Assembly (NCBI GenBank): GCA_002441555.1
Contig: DJWK01000011.1
Span: 1 to 27,194 of the forward strand
DNA length: 27,194 bases
Direction of reading: 5' to 3'
From: Thermodesulfobacteriaceae bacterium UBA6232
GTDB taxonomy: Bacteria > Desulfobacterota > Thermodesulfobacteria > Thermodesulfobacteriales > Thermodesulfobacteriaceae
Each line of letters starts with the position of its first letter. Position 1 is the first letter of the stretch. A program made the position numbers and the translations under genes. Below, in pieces: positions 1-8,738 of the stretch. The notes under the pieces are model-generated. The model did no database searches. It was not told where the DNA came from and worked only from the letters and a program-made list of their open reading frames with translations.

Positions 1-1
1 T

Positions 2-41
2 ACACAATTTTCTTGACACTATGGTCAAGAAAAATTTGTGT
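2..41. repeat. Imperfect inverted repeat upstream of resB
   Basis: The left arm (2-17) and right arm (24-41) are reverse complements except for a 2-nt insertion in the right arm. The inner ten base pairs (TTTTCTTGAC against GTCAAGAAAA) are perfect and enclose a 6-nt loop. It lies just upstream of the likely resB promoter, so it could be an operator, or a hairpin ending a transcript that lies left of the window. No T-run follows it on either strand, which argues against a classic intrinsic terminator. Its role is unknown. Confidence 0.55.
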
Positions 42-68
42 TGTAAAGATTTAATTTTCAATTAAAAT
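41..68 (+). promoter_or_regulatory. Candidate sigma-70-type promoter for resB
   Basis: TTGTAA (41-46) and TAAAAT (63-68) are separated by 16 nt, followed by a GGAGG ribosome-binding site at 91-95 and the resB ATG at 100. This is a pattern match only. The perfect TTGACA at 13-18 lies inside the inverted repeat and has no -10 at a usable distance. Confidence 0.4.
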
Positions 69-99
69 TCATAAGAACTTTTTCAGAGCTGGAGGATTT

Positions 100-1401
100 A
101 TGAAAAAACTTTGGGATCACTTGGCTTCAGCCAAGCTTGCCATAGTTCTTTTTTTTGTTCTTGCAGTCATTTCCATTCTTGGTACTATAATTCCTCAAGG
201 TCAACCAGAGGCCTTTTACCTTCAAAAATACGGAACCGCCCTTGGTAAAATTATTCTACTCCTTCAAATTAATGACGCCTATTATTCCTGGTGGTATATC
301 AGTACTCTTTTTCTCTTTCTTGCCAATCTTATAGCTTGTTCTATAAAAAGATTGCCCTTTACCCTAAAATTATATAAAAGAAACCCCCTTGAGGTTAATC
401 CGCAAAACCTTCCCAACAAAGTTGAAATCAGTCTAAATATTGATTTTCCCCGTCTGGTCTCTTTCATTCAGGATAGATTAGCTTTCAAAAAGGGAAAAGA
501 GTTCTCAAATGAGGGAGCTCTCTTTTATAAGCAAATTAACAAATATGCATTTTTTTCAGTTTATTTTGTCCATTTTTCTTTGGTTGTTATTATAATTGGT
601 GCTTTAATTGCTTCCCTTTTTGGTTACAGAGGAAATATGAATATTCTTGAAGGTGAAAGTTCAAATATTGTTCAACCCTTTAGAAAAAAAGAACCTATTT
701 ATCTTGATTTTTCGGTAAAATTAAATCAATTCATTCTTGAAACTTATCCTAATGGTATGCCCAAAGAATACATTTCAAATGTGACTTTTGTAGAGGGAAA
801 CAAAACTTCTAACGCCATAATAAAGGTGAATCAACCAGCCAAATATAAGGATATTACCTTTTATCAGGCAACTTATAATGTGATCCCTGAATTTAAAATT
901 AAATACTCTTTAAATGGAGAAACCGGAGAGGCCATATTAAGCCCTTTTAAACCTTTTAGTATTAAAAACCGTTATAGTGTTGCCCTTCAAGATTATGGTC
1001 AGGCTCATGGATTTATTTATTTAAGGGTATGGATTATTGACGAAGAAACTGCTGAAACAAGAGAAGGTTTAATTATTAGCGGATTTCCTCCCTTAGAGGC
1101 CAACTTTTCTGACAAAAAGCTCAGTCTTGAATTTATAGATGTGGGCAAAATTTATTATATGACAGGGCTTCAGGTTAAAAAAGATCCGGGCAAATGGGTA
1201 GTCTATTTGGGATTTATTCTTATGATGTTTGGTCTATTTTTGGTCTATTACTATGACCCGCAGACTTATTGGATTTATGTTGCTAAAGAAGAAAACTCTT
1301 TAAAGGTAATCCTTGGTGCCTATGCAAAGAGGGAGCGTCAATCCATAAGGGTTAAATTAGAAGAATTGGCAGAAAAAATAAAAAAGGAAGTTCTCGCTTA
1401 A
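100..1401 (+). CDS. resB: ResB/Ccs1-like cytochrome c biogenesis protein
   Basis: This is a probable component of the System II cytochrome c maturation machinery. With CcsA (ResC) it moves heme across the membrane and keeps apocytochrome cysteines reduced for attachment. The 433-residue protein has the family layout: transmembrane segments at about 13-32, 63-82 and 150-173, a long extracytoplasmic domain of about 195 residues, and a last transmembrane segment near 367-386 followed by a charged tail. The N-terminal pattern (SAKLAIVLFF, then GTIIPQ) is typical of ResB. H158 in the third transmembrane segment is a candidate heme ligand. The start is supported by GGAGG five bases upstream. No ccsA partner is visible. 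It ends 5 bp from the convergent CDF gene. The family call is firm; partner and substrates are inferred. Confidence 0.88.
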   Translation: MKKLWDHLASAKLAIVLFFVLAVISILGTIIPQGQPEAFYLQKYGTALGKIILLLQINDAYYSWWYISTLFLFLANLIACSIKRLPFTLKLYKRNPLEVNPQNLPNKVEISLNIDFPRLVSFIQDRLAFKKGKEFSNEGALFYKQINKYAFFSVYFVHFSLVVIIIGALIASLFGYRGNMNILEGESSNIVQPFRKKEPIYLDFSVKLNQFILETYPNGMPKEYISNVTFVEGNKTSNAIIKVNQPAKYKDITFYQATYNVIPEFKIKYSLNGETGEAILSPFKPFSIKNRYSVALQDYGQAHGFIYLRVWIIDEETAETREGLIISGFPPLEANFSDKKLSLEFIDVGKIYYMTGLQVKKDPGKWVVYLGFILMMFGLFLVYYYDPQTYWIYVAKEENSLKVILGAYAKRERQSIRVKLEELAEKIKKEVLA

Positions 1402-1406
1402 ATTTT

Positions 1407-2315
1407 TTAGTTTTTATTAGATTTTTCCTTTGATGGTTCCAGATGAATAGTTACATGGATTTCAGGATGAGTTTTTTGGATATTTTTCTCAATTTCATCG
1501 CAAAGATTATGGGCTTCCTCTACAGAGGTCTTCCCTGGAACGGTTAAATGAAACTCTACAAAACTTTTCCTTCCTGCTCTTCTGCTTTTGAAGTCATGAT
1601 AATCTGCCTCCTGAATTTTGCTCTGTGATATAGTTGATTGGATAATTTGATGGATACTTTGAGTTTTTTCTTCACTGAGTCTTACATCAAGAAGCGAATT
1701 TACAGACTCTTTAAGAATTTTATATCCTAAGTAAGAAATATTTAATCCCACCAAAATAGCAAGAAGAGGGTCTAAATACCAGAAATTTGAAAGTTTAGCA
1801 ATAATAATTCCCAAAATAATTCCCGCAGTTGTAATAACATCAGTAAAGAGATGAGCAGCATGGGAAATCAAAATGGGAGAGTTTTCCTTTTTTCCTTGTC
1901 TGTATATCTTATAAGAAAGAAGGCCATTTAATAAAGAAGCTAATAGAATAAGGGCAAGGCCCTTCTCAAGGGATGAGATTTCTTCAGGTGAAAGGAATCT
2001 TTGATAGGCTTTCCAAATAATAGAGATTGAGGCCGTGAGAATGAACAAAGCTTCCAAAATAGCAATGAGATACTCAACCTTTGTATGACCATAAGGATGC
2101 TCAGCATCTGAAGGTTTAAGAGATATACGGCTACCTATAAAAGCAAGTAAAGCTGAAAAAATGTTTACAATTGATTCCAAAGCATCTGAATAAATGGCAA
2201 CAGATCCCGTAAGGAGATAAGCAAGAAATTTCAGAAGAAAGATTAAAAGACTAATAAAGAGACTTAATCCCGTTAATTTTAAAGCTTTAGACTCTAAAGA
2301 ATGAAAGTGTTCCAT
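1407..2315 (-). CDS. Cation diffusion facilitator family transporter
   Basis: This is a proton-coupled efflux pump for divalent metals such as zinc, iron or manganese in the inner membrane. It has 302 residues with about six transmembrane helices, then a cytoplasmic C-terminal domain of about 85 residues with the usual VEFHLTVPG and IHVTIHLEP strands. In TM2 the sequence is SDALESIVN, so the metal-site pair aligning with Asp-x3-Asp of YiiP is Glu47-x3-Asn51 by my alignment. TM5 carries the expected HxxxD (HLFTD). The TM2 difference means metal specificity should not be copied from YiiP. It follows the ABC permease gene after 1 bp, so it is translated from the same message and may be the last gene of the 6632-1407 unit. 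No Shine-Dalgarno is obvious, consistent with translational coupling. Confidence 0.9.
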   Translation of the reverse strand: MEHFHSLESKALKLTGLSLFISLLIFLLKFLAYLLTGSVAIYSDALESIVNIFSALLAFIGSRISLKPSDAEHPYGHTKVEYLIAILEALFILTASISIIWKAYQRFLSPEEISSLEKGLALILLASLLNGLLSYKIYRQGKKENSPILISHAAHLFTDVITTAGIILGIIIAKLSNFWYLDPLLAILVGLNISYLGYKILKESVNSLLDVRLSEEKTQSIHQIIQSTISQSKIQEADYHDFKSRRAGRKSFVEFHLTVPGKTSVEEAHNLCDEIEKNIQKTHPEIHVTIHLEPSKEKSNKN

Positions 2316-2316
2316 A

Positions 2317-3054
2317 TCAATCTTTGGCTTTTTTAATAGTAATTATGGCTATAAAAAAACAAAGCATAGCTATAATTGCTAAAATTAAGATATTTTGATA
2401 ATAAAACTCTTCACCAAAAGCAATAGCTCTCAGTGTTTTTGAAACCAGTGTCAAAGGTAAAATTTCAATTAGGGGTTTAATAAGAGGGGGAAGATTTTCT
2501 ACTGGAAAAAAGGTTCCTCCTAAAAACATCATAGGTGTTATAATAAAGTTTGTAATAAGGGTTTGATCGGCATGAGCCTTAATACTCATAGCTGAGGCAA
2601 GACCAAGGGAAGCAAAAATAAAGGCATTAAGAAAAACCACGAGAAAAAAGATACCGCTGAAATTGAGTTTTACACCTCCGAGAAGATAGCCAAGAACTAT
2701 TATTATCAAAACCGAAAGAAAGGCCCTTGTTACCCCTGATAAAACTTCTCCTAAAGCATAGCTTAAAGGAGAAATGGGGGCACTTTGAAATTCTTCAAAT
2801 ACCTTTAAATAAAATCTGGCTACATTTATTTCCACATTTATGGCAAAAGCCTGAAGCATACTGCTTGCTGAGATAAGCCCAGGAATTAAAAATTCAAGAT
2901 AGGGCCTTCCCATAATACTTAAATGTTTTCCAAGGCCTATACCAAAAGCAAGGATATAAAGAAAGGGATTTACTGAAAAGGACAATAATACCTTGAAAAG
3001 TCGTTTTCGTAAAAGAAAAACTTCTCTAAGATAAATAGCTAAAAAACCTTTCAT
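2317..3054 (-). CDS. ABC-2 type transporter permease
   Basis: This is the membrane subunit of an ABC exporter of the DrrB/NodJ type. It has 245 residues and about six hydrophobic segments. The conserved ABC-2 region near residues 165-185 (TPMMFLGGTFFPVENLPP) is present, followed by the usual final membrane helices. The ATG overlaps the stop of the ATPase gene by 4 bp (ATGA), so the two subunits are translationally coupled and should form one transporter, probably with two copies of each. The substrate cannot be read from sequence. Related systems export drugs, lipids or polysaccharides, and nothing nearby settles which. Confidence 0.88.
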   Translation of the reverse strand: MKGFLAIYLREVFLLRKRLFKVLLSFSVNPFLYILAFGIGLGKHLSIMGRPYLEFLIPGLISASSMLQAFAINVEINVARFYLKVFEEFQSAPISPLSYALGEVLSGVTRAFLSVLIIIVLGYLLGGVKLNFSGIFFLVVFLNAFIFASLGLASAMSIKAHADQTLITNFIITPMMFLGGTFFPVENLPPLIKPLIEILPLTLVSKTLRAIAFGEEFYYQNILILAIIAMLCFFIAIITIKKAKD

Positions 3055-3905
3055 ACTCGCTCACCAGTTAGTTTAATGAAAACATCTTCTAAATTAACTT
3101 TCCTTAAACTTACATAAGGGTATTTTTGGGAAAACTTAAGTAAAGCTTCTTCTGCCTCTTCTTTGTTTTTAAAAAAATGGGTAACTATTCCATTATTAGA
3201 GTAAATATCTATAGCAAAATTTCCAAGCTTTTTCACAAAATTTGAGGGTGTATCAATGGCAATAATTTCTCCTTTATTTATAAAAGCCACCCTATCTGAA
3301 AGAGCTTCTGCCTCTTCCATATAATGGGTGGTGAGTATAATGGTGGTCCCACTTGCCTGTATAGTCTTTATAAAGCTCCATATTTTTCTTCTAATATGAG
3401 GATCAAGACCCACGGTAGGTTCATCAAGGAGAAGGATTTCTGGAGAATGCATAAGGGCTCTAATTATTAGGAGACGCCTTCTAAGCCCGCCTGAGAGCTC
3501 TTTAACTTTGGATTTTTTTCTATCCAAAAGATCTGCCATTTCAAGAAGTTCAGTTATTCTTTTTTTAATCTCTTTTAAAGACATTTTAAAAAGAAGACCG
3601 TGAATGAAGAGATTTTCTTCAACAGTTAATTCAAGGTCAAGATTAATTTGTTGAGGAACAAGCCCGATTTTGTTTTTAGCCCAGATTTCTTCTGTAAAAA
3701 GACTCTTTCCGAAAATATAAATATTTCCTGAGGAGGGAGCAGTAAGTCCTGAGATAATTCTTAAAGTTGTGGTTTTACCAGCACCATTGGGGCCCAAGAG
3801 AGAGAAAAGTTCACCCCGATATACTTGGAATGAAATACCCTTTAAAGCAAAAAGGGAACCGTATTTTTTCTTTAAATCTTTTATATCTAAGGCAACATTT
3901 GACAT
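3051..3905 (-). CDS. ABC transporter ATP-binding protein
   Basis: This is the ATPase subunit paired with the permease that overlaps its 3' end. It has 284 residues with a complete nucleotide-binding domain: Walker A GPNGAGKTT (38-46), Q-loop (LVPQQ), signature LSGGLRRRL, Walker B ILLLDEPTVGLD, and the switch histidine in LTTHYMEEAE. The last 70 residues resemble the C-terminal extension common in DrrA/CcmA-like exporters (ending LEDVFIKLTGERV). It lies 36 bp downstream of the PatZ-like gene and has no strong Shine-Dalgarno. The family call is secure; the substrate is unknown. Confidence 0.93.
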   Translation of the reverse strand: MSNVALDIKDLKKKYGSLFALKGISFQVYRGELFSLLGPNGAGKTTTLRIISGLTAPSSGNIYIFGKSLFTEEIWAKNKIGLVPQQINLDLELTVEENLFIHGLLFKMSLKEIKKRITELLEMADLLDRKKSKVKELSGGLRRRLLIIRALMHSPEILLLDEPTVGLDPHIRRKIWSFIKTIQASGTTIILTTHYMEEAEALSDRVAFINKGEIIAIDTPSNFVKKLGNFAIDIYSNNGIVTHFFKNKEEAEEALLKFSQKYPYVSLRKVNLEDVFIKLTGERV

Positions 3906-3941
3906 CTTTTGCCATAATTATATTTTAAACCAAGAAAAATT

Positions 3942-6632
3942 TCAATTTGAAAGAATTTTTTCTAAGAAAAGGCTTCCCTCTTCTTCTGCAATAATTTCGA
4001 ACTTGTATTTTAAAGCAAGTTTAATCATAGGAAGATTTTCTTTTCTAATTTCCATCCATATTTTTCTATAACCATAATTTTTGGCAAAATCTAATAACTT
4101 ACCCACGAGAATAGTTCCCAAGCCTTTTCCTTGAAATTGGTCTATAATTTCTATAGAAAGCTCTGCAATATCTTCGTATGTTTTCATTAAATGAGCTGCG
4201 CCTATTATCTTTTCTGAGTTATTTTCCTTAATGAGAGCAACAAGAGTCATTTCCTGGTCATAGTCAATGTGGCAGAATCTGATTAAATCACTTTTGCTTA
4301 AGGGTTTGTTGGGTTGTTGAAATCTTAACAAAGTGGATTTTTCTGAAAGATTTTTAAATAGATCTTTAAGAAGAGGTTCATCTTCAGGTTTTATGGGTCT
4401 TATTATAACAGAGGTTCCATCTTTAAGTTTTTCCTCAGAAACAAGATAATTTGGATAGGGACATATGGAAAGGTGGAAGGGGCAATAAACTCCTTCTTTT
4501 TTCTCATAAAGATCAAATACTCTTTCTCCCAGAAGAATGGTTCCTCTTACACAATAAAAATTTTCGTTATGATAAAGAATGGGGTTTAATATAATTTCTT
4601 CAATTTCTGGGAAATCAATTATAAGATGAGAAAATTTAACAAGAAGTTCTTCAAGGCGATTAACAGGATATTCGAGAAGATTAATCAATTCATAAATATT
4701 GGTTTCTTCAAGAAGTCTTTTTGCTAATATTTGATTTAAAGGTGGAAGACCAATGGAATAATCTAAACCGAGTTTCCCGAGGCTTTCTCCAAGACCAAAA
4801 ATAATAACGCTACCAAAAACTTTGGTTCTTTTGGTTCCAATAAGCAAGGGAACCTTTCCAGAGGTAGGAATATATTCTTGAAGCACTATATCTTTTTTGA
4901 TATAGGGGAAATTTTTAAGTTTTTCCATAAGTAATTCAGCCTCTTTAACCAAGGAAGCCTCTGAAAAGATTCCTCGATAAGCCTGTTCTATTAAATAGTT
5001 TAACTCCGATAAAGAGAATTGGGTTTCTGAAAGAATGGAAAGAGGATATCCAAGTTGTTTGCCCTTTTCAATTAGGTCTTCTATAGAAGAAGCTATAGTA
5101 AAATTAAGAACAAGGATTTCGTAGGCTTTCAAAATTTCCATAGTTTCTGAGAAGGTTAAAACCATTCTTCCTTCGTCAAGGGCTTTCTCAATAATTCTTA
5201 AAACTTTTTCTTTGTCTGGTTTAAAATCTTCAAGAATTACACTGGGAGTTTCAAAGAGAAGATCAAGATTTCTTTGATATTGATATAAATAAATGAAGCT
5301 TTTGATAGCTTCTTCTGGGGTATTATATACAGGGAGTCCCACTTCATTAAAATATCTCAGAGCATCTCGAATTTTTTCTGCCCCAACAAAAGTAATTAAT
5401 AAAGGCTTTTTAATGTTCGTTGATTTATAGGCTGAAACAATTGAAAGAGCAACATCTATAGAGGAAGGGGTATATTGAGGTGAATAAATAACAAGAATAC
5501 CATCAATTTCTTTGGCTTGTATAAGTATTTGCAATACATTTTTGTATTTTTCTGGAGGCGCTGTTGATAATAAGTCTACGGGATTTTCTATTTCATTCTG
5601 TTGCAGCCCCAAAGCTTGCTTCAACTTTTCTTTAGTTTCTAAGCTTAGTTCAGCGGGTTTACCTCCCAAATTTTTTAAAGTTTTTAAAGCAATATGGGAA
5701 AACCCTCCAGAGTTAGTAATAATTGCTAGGCGAGGACCTTTAGCTTTGGGAAGTTTTTCAAGAATTTCAGCTAAATTAAAGAGATCTGTTACCTCTTTTA
5801 CCTCAAGAACACCGGCTCTTTTAAAGGCCGAGGAATAAACTTTATCTTCATTTACTAACTCATCAAGAATACTAAAGCAAGCCTGAATCTCCTCTTTTGG
5901 AAAACCCCCTTTCAATATGATAATGGGCTTACTTCTTGCAAAACCACGGGTGGCTCTCATAAATTTTCTTCCACTTTCAACAGATTCAAGATAGATAACG
6001 ATAGCCTGAGTTCCTGGATCATAACCCAAATATTCAATCATATCTTCCACATCTACATCCACCTTTTCTCCCACGGACACAAAGAAACTAAAACCCACAT
6101 TTTTTTCCACCGCCCAATCAAGGATTCCTGAGGCAAGGGTGGCACTATCAGAAATAAATCCGATATGTCCTTTGGGAAGCGCTCCTTCATAAAGACTTGC
6201 ATTTAGATTTAATTTGGGAACAATAAATCCCAAGGTATTAGGACCAAGTATTCTAATTTTGTGGTGATAAGAGAAAGTCTTAATTTCTTTGAGGATTTTT
6301 TCATGATTTTCAATAATTGTTTTGAAATCTGGATAATATAAAGCTACAGCCTTAACTCCTTTTTTTGCACATTTTTCAAGATCTTCAAGCCATTGTGTGG
6401 GTTCGGTGGTAAAAAGTGCCAAATCAATCTCCCTTGGAATGGAAAATAAATTAGGATAACTCTGAATTCCCCAGAGAACTTCTTCTTTTTCTGAAATCAA
6501 AAAGAGAGTTCCCTGAAATTTTCCAAATATGAGGTTTTTGAATAGAGTTTCTCCTAATAAAGGATTTTTAGCATCGTAAAAAAGGGCAATTCTTTTGGGT
6601 TTAAATAAATAATCCAGATTATAGATAGACAT
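3942..6632 (-). CDS. PatZ-like protein: ADP-forming acyl-CoA synthetase-like domains fused to GNAT acetyltransferase
   Basis: The 896-residue protein matches the architecture of bacterial protein lysine acetyltransferase PatZ (YfiQ/Pka): a CoA-binding Rossmann domain (about 1-130), succinyl-CoA-ligase-like domains (about 140-460), an ATP-grasp region (about 475-700) and a GNAT domain (736-896) with acetyl-CoA loop QGKGLG at 834-839. ADP-forming acetyl-CoA synthetases carry a phosphorylated His in a SHTG motif after a KxG segment. Here the equivalent stretch after ILKGG has no His (it reads ACFSILDEL), while the upstream loop Glu in YLESVESGRKF remains. By analogy with PatZ the ligase part is probably regulatory and the enzyme acetylates protein lysines. 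Typical PatZ targets are acyl-CoA synthetases, but none is in the window. A good promoter ends so close to the ATG that the message is probably leaderless, and no Shine-Dalgarno is present. The ABC exporter genes follow after 36 bp. Confidence 0.85.
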   Translation of the reverse strand: MSIYNLDYLFKPKRIALFYDAKNPLLGETLFKNLIFGKFQGTLFLISEKEEVLWGIQSYPNLFSIPREIDLALFTTEPTQWLEDLEKCAKKGVKAVALYYPDFKTIIENHEKILKEIKTFSYHHKIRILGPNTLGFIVPKLNLNASLYEGALPKGHIGFISDSATLASGILDWAVEKNVGFSFFVSVGEKVDVDVEDMIEYLGYDPGTQAIVIYLESVESGRKFMRATRGFARSKPIIILKGGFPKEEIQACFSILDELVNEDKVYSSAFKRAGVLEVKEVTDLFNLAEILEKLPKAKGPRLAIITNSGGFSHIALKTLKNLGGKPAELSLETKEKLKQALGLQQNEIENPVDLLSTAPPEKYKNVLQILIQAKEIDGILVIYSPQYTPSSIDVALSIVSAYKSTNIKKPLLITFVGAEKIRDALRYFNEVGLPVYNTPEEAIKSFIYLYQYQRNLDLLFETPSVILEDFKPDKEKVLRIIEKALDEGRMVLTFSETMEILKAYEILVLNFTIASSIEDLIEKGKQLGYPLSILSETQFSLSELNYLIEQAYRGIFSEASLVKEAELLMEKLKNFPYIKKDIVLQEYIPTSGKVPLLIGTKRTKVFGSVIIFGLGESLGKLGLDYSIGLPPLNQILAKRLLEETNIYELINLLEYPVNRLEELLVKFSHLIIDFPEIEEIILNPILYHNENFYCVRGTILLGERVFDLYEKKEGVYCPFHLSICPYPNYLVSEEKLKDGTSVIIRPIKPEDEPLLKDLFKNLSEKSTLLRFQQPNKPLSKSDLIRFCHIDYDQEMTLVALIKENNSEKIIGAAHLMKTYEDIAELSIEIIDQFQGKGLGTILVGKLLDFAKNYGYRKIWMEIRKENLPMIKLALKYKFEIIAEEEGSLFLEKILSN

Positions 6633-6644
6633 AGTTTGAGGGCA

Positions 6645-6673
6645 AATATAGTTAAAAGTTTTTTCCTCGTCAA
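6645..6673 (-). promoter_or_regulatory. Promoter of the PatZ-like gene, probably leaderless
   Basis: On the minus strand TTGACG (6673-6668) and TATATT (6650-6645) are separated by exactly 17 nt. The ATG at 6632 lies only 12 nt after the -10 box. Transcription would start about 0-6 nt before the ATG, leaving no room for a ribosome-binding site, and none is visible. Confidence 0.6.
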
Positions 6674-6717
6674 GACTTAAAATTTTAAAATTTTGAAATA
6701 ATTTATTTTAAAGAAAT

Positions 6718-8517
6718 ATGCTGAACATTAATCTTCAGGAAATCCCTCAACAATCAGGGGTTTATCTTTTTAAAGGAAAGAGGGGGGAGGTTCTCTATGT
6801 GGGTAAAGCTAAAAATTTAAGGGCAAGGCTTTCAAGCTATTTTAAAGGCCATGTCCTTTCTCCTAAACTTCAGCTTCTCCTTGAAAGGGCAGAAACTCTT
6901 GAATATTTTCTTACTCAAAATGAAAAGGAAGCACTCTTACTTGAAGCCACCTTTATTAAAAAATATCGCCCTAAATTTAATGTTCTTTTAAAGGATGACA
7001 AAAACTATCCTCTTTTAAGGCTTTCTGTAAAAGAGGAATATCCAGCTCTTCAAATTGTAAGAAAGAGAAAAAAAGGAGATGAAGCCCTTTATTTTGGACC
7101 TTTTACTTCTGCAAGAGGCCTTAGGGAGATTTTGAAACTCCTTTCTAAAACCTTTCCTTTGAGAAAATGTAGTTTAGCAGAAATGAAAAGAAGAAAAACT
7201 CCCTGTATTTATTATCAAATAAAAAAGTGCCTTGCTCCCTGTGTAAGGAACATCCCGAAGGAGGAATATGAAAAGCTTGTTCAAGGGGTGATTGATTTTT
7301 TTCAGGGACGGGGAGAAAAACTCCTTGAAAAATTAAGGGCTGAGATGGAAAAACTGGCTGAAAATCTTGAATTTGAAAGGGCTGCCTTTTTAAGAGATAG
7401 AATCAAAGATCTTTCTCTTATTCTTGAAAAGCAGGCAGTTGTTTTAAGTGAGCCTGTTGACCTTGATTTATGGGAAGTTAAAGGAGAGGATTCAAAGGAA
7501 TACATAATCGTTCTTTTTGTTAGATATGGCTATCTTTACGGTTATCAAACTTTCAGTGTGCAAAGGCCTTTAGAGGAATCTTCAGCCCTAAAGGAAATTA
7601 TGCTTCAATTTTACATGGAGGGAAAAATTATTCCAGAAAACATTTTTGTCCCTTATCTTTGGGAAGAAAAAGAAGATTATAAAAAGATCTTTGAAGAGAT
7701 GGCAGGCCATGCGGTAAAAATTGAGCTTATTCCGGAAAGTCCAGAATATTTAAATCTTAGAAATCTTGCTTTAAAAAATCTTGATAATTTTATCTTTTCT
7801 GAAAAAAGAAGGGAAAAGCCTTGGTATACAGGCCTTGCAGAGGAGGTAATGCAGGTTTTTCGCCTTGAAGAGGAGCCAAGAAGTATTGAGGCGATTGACC
7901 TTTCTCAATATTATGGAAAGGCCAGAGTTGGAGCTATAGTTGCCTTTTTTGAAGGAGAACCTGATAAAGAAAGATACAGGCTTTATAAAATAAAAGGGGA
8001 GGGTAGAGACGATTTTTCCATGCTTTATGAGGTGGTTTACCGAAGGCTTAAAAGGGGACTTGAAGAAAACAATCTCCCTGATTTATTGCTTATTGACGGA
8101 GGAAAAGGGCATTTGGAAACTGCCCTTAGAGCTGCTGAAGACCTTGGAATTGAACAGGTTGCCATAAGAAGTGTTGCCAAGAATGAAAAAAGGGAGCCTG
8201 AAAAGGTCTATCTTCCTGGTAGGAAAAATCCTCTTTTTCTGCCAAAGTATAAAAAGGTCTATCACTTGGTTGGAAGAATAATGAGTGAGGCCCATCGTTT
8301 TGCTTTAAGTTTTGCTGAAAAAACCCTTAAAAAGGAAAGTTTTGCCTCCTATCTTGAAGGAATTCCTGGAATTGGACCCAAAAGAAGGGAAATCCTTCTT
8401 AAAAATTTCAAAAATCTTGAAGAAATCAAAGAGGCGCCTTTAGAAAAATTGGCCAGTCTTCCAGGGTTTAATCTGAAAATTGCCAAGACCTTGAAAAATT
8501 TCCTTTCTCAAGGGTAG
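6718..8517 (+). CDS. uvrC: UvrC, excinuclease ABC subunit C
   Basis: This is the dual nuclease of nucleotide excision repair. Recruited by UvrB on damaged DNA, it cuts first 3' and then 5' of the lesion. The 599 residues show all parts: an N-terminal GIY-YIG nuclease (GVYLF near 14-18, LYVGKAKNL at 26-34), four cysteines C151, C163, C171 and C175 spaced as in iron-sulfur UvrC proteins, a UvrB-binding UVR motif (about 205-238), the RNase H-like nuclease domain with LLIDGGKGH, and tandem helix-hairpin-helix motifs at the C-terminus (GIPGIGPKRRE, then SLPGFNLKIA). The start is set by the usual 11-residue lead before GVYLF; the Shine-Dalgarno is weak (AAAGAAAT). It stops with TAG, followed two codons later by TAA, two bases from the convergent zinc-protein gene. 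It is transcribed divergently from the PatZ-like gene. Confidence 0.97.
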   Translation: MLNINLQEIPQQSGVYLFKGKRGEVLYVGKAKNLRARLSSYFKGHVLSPKLQLLLERAETLEYFLTQNEKEALLLEATFIKKYRPKFNVLLKDDKNYPLLRLSVKEEYPALQIVRKRKKGDEALYFGPFTSARGLREILKLLSKTFPLRKCSLAEMKRRKTPCIYYQIKKCLAPCVRNIPKEEYEKLVQGVIDFFQGRGEKLLEKLRAEMEKLAENLEFERAAFLRDRIKDLSLILEKQAVVLSEPVDLDLWEVKGEDSKEYIIVLFVRYGYLYGYQTFSVQRPLEESSALKEIMLQFYMEGKIIPENIFVPYLWEEKEDYKKIFEEMAGHAVKIELIPESPEYLNLRNLALKNLDNFIFSEKRREKPWYTGLAEEVMQVFRLEEEPRSIEAIDLSQYYGKARVGAIVAFFEGEPDKERYRLYKIKGEGRDDFSMLYEVVYRRLKRGLEENNLPDLLLIDGGKGHLETALRAAEDLGIEQVAIRSVAKNEKREPEKVYLPGRKNPLFLPKYKKVYHLVGRIMSEAHRFALSFAEKTLKKESFASYLEGIPGIGPKRREILLKNFKNLEEIKEAPLEKLASLPGFNLKIAKTLKNFLSQG

Positions 8518-8519
8518 CC

Positions 8520-8738
8520 CTAAAACATTCCTTTTCTTAAGGTGCTCTTTCTTTTTGAAAGGGCATCCTGATTTTTGACCCATTTGGCTGTAAATTGTTT
8601 ATAACAAGCCTCTCCGCAAAAATACCAGGGTTTATTTACACAACAGGTCTTTACAGCAATGGGCTCCCCGGTTATAGTTTTACCACACCAGGAGCACTTA
8701 ACCAGTTTTTTTCCTTTTTCTTTTACCTTTAGAGGCAC
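8520..8738 (-). CDS. Small cysteine-rich (TRASH/YHS-like) zinc-binding protein
   Basis: The product has 72 residues with six cysteines: C15-x2-C18, the pair C32-C33, and C41-x3-C45 within YFCGEAC followed by F49. The FC-x3-C-x3-F pattern resembles TRASH/MYM/YHS-type metal-binding knuckles, so it probably binds zinc or another soft metal. The GTG start at 8738 lies inside thi4: the genes overlap by 41 nt in different frames, which implies translational coupling. A later non-ATG start (CTG near residue 12, preceded by AAAGG) cannot be excluded and would still keep every cysteine. The tail is basic. It may be a metallochaperone or partner for the iron-dependent Thi4, but that is inference from the overlap alone. 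Confidence 0.7.
   Translation of the reverse strand: MPLKVKEKGKKLVKCSWCGKTITGEPIAVKTCCVNKPWYFCGEACYKQFTAKWVKNQDALSKRKSTLRKGMF

Noticed and set aside
13..18. TTGACA as the -35 box of resB
   Set aside because: It is part of the inverted repeat and has no -10 box at 16-18 nt; the TTGTAA/TAAAAT pair downstream fits better.
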